From an uncultured Ruminococcus sp. (GTDB lineage Bacteria > Bacillota > Clostridia > Oscillospirales > CAG-272), in the NCBI GenBank assembly GCA_902782785.1, contig CACZOH010000029.1, positions 1-6,114 on the forward strand: a DNA stretch of 6,114 nucleotides. The letters run 5' to 3'. A program made the translations under genes and the position numbers. Position 1 is the stretch's first letter, and every line of letters starts with the position of its first letter. Under the pieces are notes generated by a model. That model searched no databases. It saw only the letters and a list, made by a program, of their open reading frames with translations, and was not told the DNA's origin. This document shows positions 5,467-6,114 of this stretch, piece by piece.

Positions 5467-6114
5467 ATGAACAATATTCTTTGCATAAAAAGACCGCCGC
5501 ACTTCGATCTTGACAAGATTTTTGACTGCGGACAGTCCTTCCGCTTTGAAAAAGGCGCGGACAACGTATGGGAAGGCGTCGCGTACGGCAGAGTTCTGCG
5601 CATATCGCAGGACAAAGAAAACGTGTATCTGAACCGAAGCAAAGAAGAATTTGACGGGATCTGGCGCGAGTATCTCGGGCTCGATCTCGATTACGACGAG
5701 GTCAACGCCGATATAATGAAGCATTTTGAGCCGGGCGTCATGGAGGCGGCTATCGCGGCGGGCGACGGCATAAGGATACTTAAGCAGGAGCCGTGGGAGA
5801 CGCTCTGCAGCTTCATAATCTCGCAAAACAACAACATACCGAGGATAAAAGCGCTCATTTCCGCCGTCTGCCGCTCCTACGGCGAAAAATTCGAATACGA
5901 CGGAAAAGAATATTACGCGTTCCCGACGCCAGAGGCGCTTTTAGCGGCGGGCGAGGAAGGCTTGAAGGCGCTTAAAACCGGCTTCCGCGCGGGGTATCTG
6001 ATATCCGCGGCGGAGCACTGCGCGGGTGGTATGGATCTTTATAAGATAAGAGACGAATATACATACGAGCAGGGAATGGAGGAGCTTTGCACGATAAAAG
6101 GCGTGGGACCGAAG
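5467..6114 (+). CDS. ogg: 8-oxoguanine DNA glycosylase, OGG1 type (3' end outside window)
   Basis: This base-excision repair enzyme removes 8-oxoguanine from DNA and, in relatives, has AP-lyase activity. The visible 216 residues start with an OGG N-terminal domain: FDCGQSFRFEK at 19-29 matches the GQSFRW region of human OGG1, where a Gly carbonyl reads the N7 hydrogen of 8-oxoguanine (here G22). The HhH-GPD fold begins near QEPWETLCSFIISQNNNIPR (107-126), aligning with human SSNNNIAR. TGFRAGYLISAA at 171-182 aligns with GYRARYVSASA. LCTIKGVGPK at 207-216 is the helix-hairpin-helix, and K216, the last codon in the window, aligns with catalytic Lys249. The catalytic aspartate and the C-terminus lie outside the window. 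The start is ATG 5467; no in-frame alternative lies upstream before a stop. The ribosome-binding site is poor: AAGGA at 5449-5453 lies 13 nt away. AlkA is less likely given the GQSFRF motif. It is divergent from the DUF6062 gene. Confidence 0.93.
   Translation, partial: MNNILCIKRPPHFDLDKIFDCGQSFRFEKGADNVWEGVAYGRVLRISQDKENVYLNRSKEEFDGIWREYLGLDLDYDEVNADIMKHFEPGVMEAAIAAGDGIRILKQEPWETLCSFIISQNNNIPRIKALISAVCRSYGEKFEYDGKEYYAFPTPEALLAAGEEGLKALKTGFRAGYLISAAEHCAGGMDLYKIRDEYTYEQGMEELCTIKGVGPK

Noticed and set aside
5415..5642. N-terminal extension of the DUF6062 gene
   Set aside because: It runs through the promoter and antisense to ogg. The AAGGAG site at 5421-5426 and the family N-terminus both support a start at 5414 or 5411.
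1..6114. Mobile element, defence system or CRISPR
   Set aside because: All seven genes belong to chromosomal housekeeping or clostridial families. There are no direct repeat arrays, transposase-like frames or terminal inverted repeats that I can see.

Overview
The window reads as ordinary core chromosome of a Gram-positive anaerobe of the class Clostridia, probably an uncultured Oscillospirales/Christensenellales-type lineage. This is inferred from the gene families (DUF951, DUF6062, a clostridial-type Mrp ATPase with an N-terminal cysteine cluster, a bacterial OGG1-type glycosylase, a lipoprotein solute-binding protein), from GC-rich coding sequence with AT-rich spacers, and from strong use of ATA for isoleucine. 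There is no mobile element, CRISPR array, tRNA, rRNA or phage gene. Coding density is very high: seven genes, two of them cut by the window edges.

Left block (1-2202, minus strand). This is a tightly packed operon read right to left: a 62-residue DUF951 protein, then prfA (peptide chain release factor 1), then a Sua5-type threonylcarbamoyl-AMP synthase that runs off the left edge. Both junctions are 4-base stop/start overlaps (ATGA and TTGA), which suggests translational coupling. Two of the three products act in translation: stop-codon reading and the t6A37 tRNA modification. A good sigma-A-like promoter lies just upstream at 2235-2263.

Middle block (2203-4684). A 230-bp divergent spacer carries the minus-strand promoter and a near-consensus plus-strand promoter (2375-2403) preceded by a strongly A/T-rich stretch. 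The plus promoter drives an Mrp/NBP35-type P-loop ATPase (Fe-S cluster carrier). Its stop codon overlaps the ATG of a secreted lipoprotein that resembles ABC-transporter sugar-binding proteins but has no permease gene in view.

Right block (4685-6114). A DUF6062 protein on the minus strand converges on the lipoprotein gene with only 22 bp between stops. It contains two similarly spaced CxxC...CxxH modules. Divergent from it, across a 52-bp spacer, is an OGG1-type 8-oxoguanine DNA glycosylase, cut by the right edge exactly at its predicted catalytic lysine.

I found no convincing undescribed multi-gene system. The points most worth following up are the duplicated cysteine/histidine module in the DUF6062 protein, the DUF951 gene where prmC often sits next to prfA, the coupling of an Fe-S carrier ATPase to an orphan binding lipoprotein, and the cytosine-reading residues of the glycosylase.
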